NCBI GenBank assembly: GCA_012842725.1
Contig: DUSG01000141.1
Location: forward strand, 1-6,271
DNA: 6,271 nucleotides
Direction of reading: 5' to 3'
Source of the DNA: Clostridiales bacterium
GTDB lineage: Bacteria > Bacillota > Clostridia > Lutisporales > Lutisporaceae
Shown here: positions 5,179 to 6,271 of the stretch, one piece after another
Position numbering within the stretch: the stretch's first letter is position 1
How the letters are laid out: the number at the start of each line of letters is the position of its first letter
Notes under the pieces: generated by a model
What the model saw: only the letters and a program-made list of their open reading frames with translations
Told to the model about the DNA's origin: nothing
The model's database searches: none
Made by a program: the position numbers and the translations under genes

Positions 5179-6271
5179 TTATATTGTTTTCCCCTGTAAA
5201 AATGCAGGATCGTCTATCATGTTCATGATTTTCAAGCTGACTTCTAAATTCAGTCGATCATTGGAATTGGATAAATCCATCTTGGTTATCTGCTGTATTT
5301 TGTTTATTCTGTACAAAATGGTATTGTAGTGTATATACATTTTTTCAGCTACTTTCTTCAAATTACCTCCGCATTCAAAATACACAGTTAAAGTTTTAAT
5401 GAGTTCTCCGTCTTTTTGTTCATCATATCTGCGCAAAGGTTCAATATTTTCTGTATAAAATTTTCTGATTTCTTCTTCCTGATGTTCTACACACAGAAGC
5501 CTGAAGATTCCAAGATCATCATAGTGTATAATCTTATTATTAAAAATCCTTGCAAAGGATAAGGCTTTTTTTGCTTCTTCCATGCTTTGCCATAAATCAT
5601 CCATCGCCATACAGCATCGGCCTATGCCTATTTTAGGTACAATGTCATAGGCATCCGTTATTGCATCTGCAATTCTTTTTGCTATATTCAAACCGCTGCT
5701 TTTATGACATTCATCTTGTCCGTTTTTTGAAAAGGCCATCAGTATGGTTATATTATTTCCTTTGCTTCCCGTAAGAATTTTCGTACCTTTTAAATTCACA
5801 GCATTTTCTATTATTTTCATAAGCCTTGTTTTTGATTTGGAGCCATTTTCTCCCGGATTGTCGCTGAACTTTTTCTCCAATTCATCTATATATAGCAAAA
5901 ATACTTCATATTTATAACAGGACCCCAAGCCAAAGATTTCCGCTTTTTCCATACAAGAACTTCTGATTTTCGCATCAGGTGATAACAGATCCTCAAGAAA
6001 CTCATTTTTATGCCTGTTTTCCACTTCAAATATGGTAATTTCCTTCATCAATTCCAATGCCACTACCGCACATGCATACTGAATCGCTCTTATGTCAACA
6101 GCTGTAATATTTTTATTTAACTCCCAGATATGAACTTCTCCATAAAGTTTTTTGCCTGCTATTATGGGGAAAACACACCTGCATATGTCTTTCCCTTCCA
6201 ATTTTTCTCTCACTTTTTTATAGGCTTTCTGTTCGCAGTAATTGTCACATGGCTCTTCGTACTGATTTTGA
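5179..6271 (-). CDS. PucR-family transcriptional regulator, N-terminus cut by window edge
   Basis: The reading frame is open to the right edge, so the gene is 5'-partial: 363 residues are visible before the TAA at 5179-5181. The C-terminal 65 residues (about 5212-5409) form a PucR-type helix-turn-helix domain: ELIKTLTVYFE, GGNLKKVAEKMYIHYNTI, LYRINKIQQITKMDL and NDRLNLEVSLKIM, which match the family pattern closely. The middle part, including VPKIGIGRCCMAMDDLWQSM and EEAKKALSFARIF, is the GGDEF-like segment typical of PucR/CdaR regulators. The N-terminal part (GKKLYGEVHIWELN, then AIQYACAVVALELMKE) looks like the end of a GAF-like sensor domain. A GTG at 6213 is not a credible start: it lacks a ribosome binding site and cuts through that domain. 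The family generally senses a metabolite and often activates purine/ureide, amine or sugar-acid genes. Its place directly upstream of the operon, same strand, makes it the probable regulator. Two cysteine pairs near the edge are odd. Confidence 0.93.
   Translation of the reverse strand, partial: QNQYEEPCDNYCEQKAYKKVREKLEGKDICRCVFPIIAGKKLYGEVHIWELNKNITAVDIRAIQYACAVVALELMKEITIFEVENRHKNEFLEDLLSPDAKIRSSCMEKAEIFGLGSCYKYEVFLLYIDELEKKFSDNPGENGSKSKTRLMKIIENAVNLKGTKILTGSKGNNITILMAFSKNGQDECHKSSGLNIAKRIADAITDAYDIVPKIGIGRCCMAMDDLWQSMEEAKKALSFARIFNNKIIHYDDLGIFRLLCVEHQEEEIRKFYTENIEPLRRYDEQKDGELIKTLTVYFECGGNLKKVAEKMYIHYNTILYRINKIQQITKMDLSNSNDRLNLEVSLKIMNMIDDPAFLQGKTI

Noticed and set aside
6211..6213. GTG as start of the PucR-family gene
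   Set aside because: The frame continues open to the window edge, no ribosome binding site precedes the GTG, and starting there would cut through the sensor domain.
1..6271. CRISPR arrays, insertion sequences, tRNA or rRNA genes
   Set aside because: No regularly spaced repeats, transposase motifs, terminal inverted repeats or tRNA-like cloverleaf sequences were seen; coding sequence fills almost the whole window.

Overview
The window looks like a piece of chromosome from a low-GC anaerobic Firmicute, probably a clostridial lineage. This is inferred from the AT-rich spacers, strong AGGAGG-type ribosome binding sites, a TTG start and the gene families present; there is no rRNA or other marker to place it more exactly. 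All six genes read on the minus strand, so transcription runs from the high-coordinate end to position 1. The genes are tightly packed. The largest gap is 96 bases, and no stretch over 300 bases lacks a gene.

In order of transcription, a PucR-family regulator (cut by the right edge) is followed by an AT-rich 96-base spacer. Next come a DUF2877/AllH-like protein, an FdrA/AllF-like acyl-CoA-synthetase-fold protein, a 57-residue 'FdrA tail' protein, a DUF1116/AllG-like protein, and a CaiB/BaiF (class III) CoA-transferase cut by the left edge. The short spacings (17, 1, 44 and 16 bases) and good ribosome binding sites indicate one operon from the DUF2877 gene onward. The PucR gene lies directly upstream in the same orientation and is the obvious candidate regulator.

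In E. coli the FdrA, YlbE (DUF1116) and YlbF (DUF2877) proteins have been reported to form the oxamate carbamoyltransferase of allantoin degradation (renamed AllF, AllG, AllH), which converts oxalurate and phosphate to oxamate and carbamoyl phosphate. This window holds the complete AllFGH-type set under a PucR-type regulator, a regulator family that often governs purine and ureide catabolism. The likely job is therefore phosphorolysis of a carbamoylated (ureide-like) compound for nitrogen or energy. The actual substrate cannot be read from the sequence, and no carbamate kinase is visible here.

Two features stand out. First, the C-terminal segment that is fused to FdrA in E. coli is a separate small gene here, starting one base after the FdrA stop and using a ribosome binding site inside the end of fdrA. 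Second, a class III CoA-transferase is joined to the set, which raises the possibility that a CoA thioester is made or consumed in this version of the pathway.
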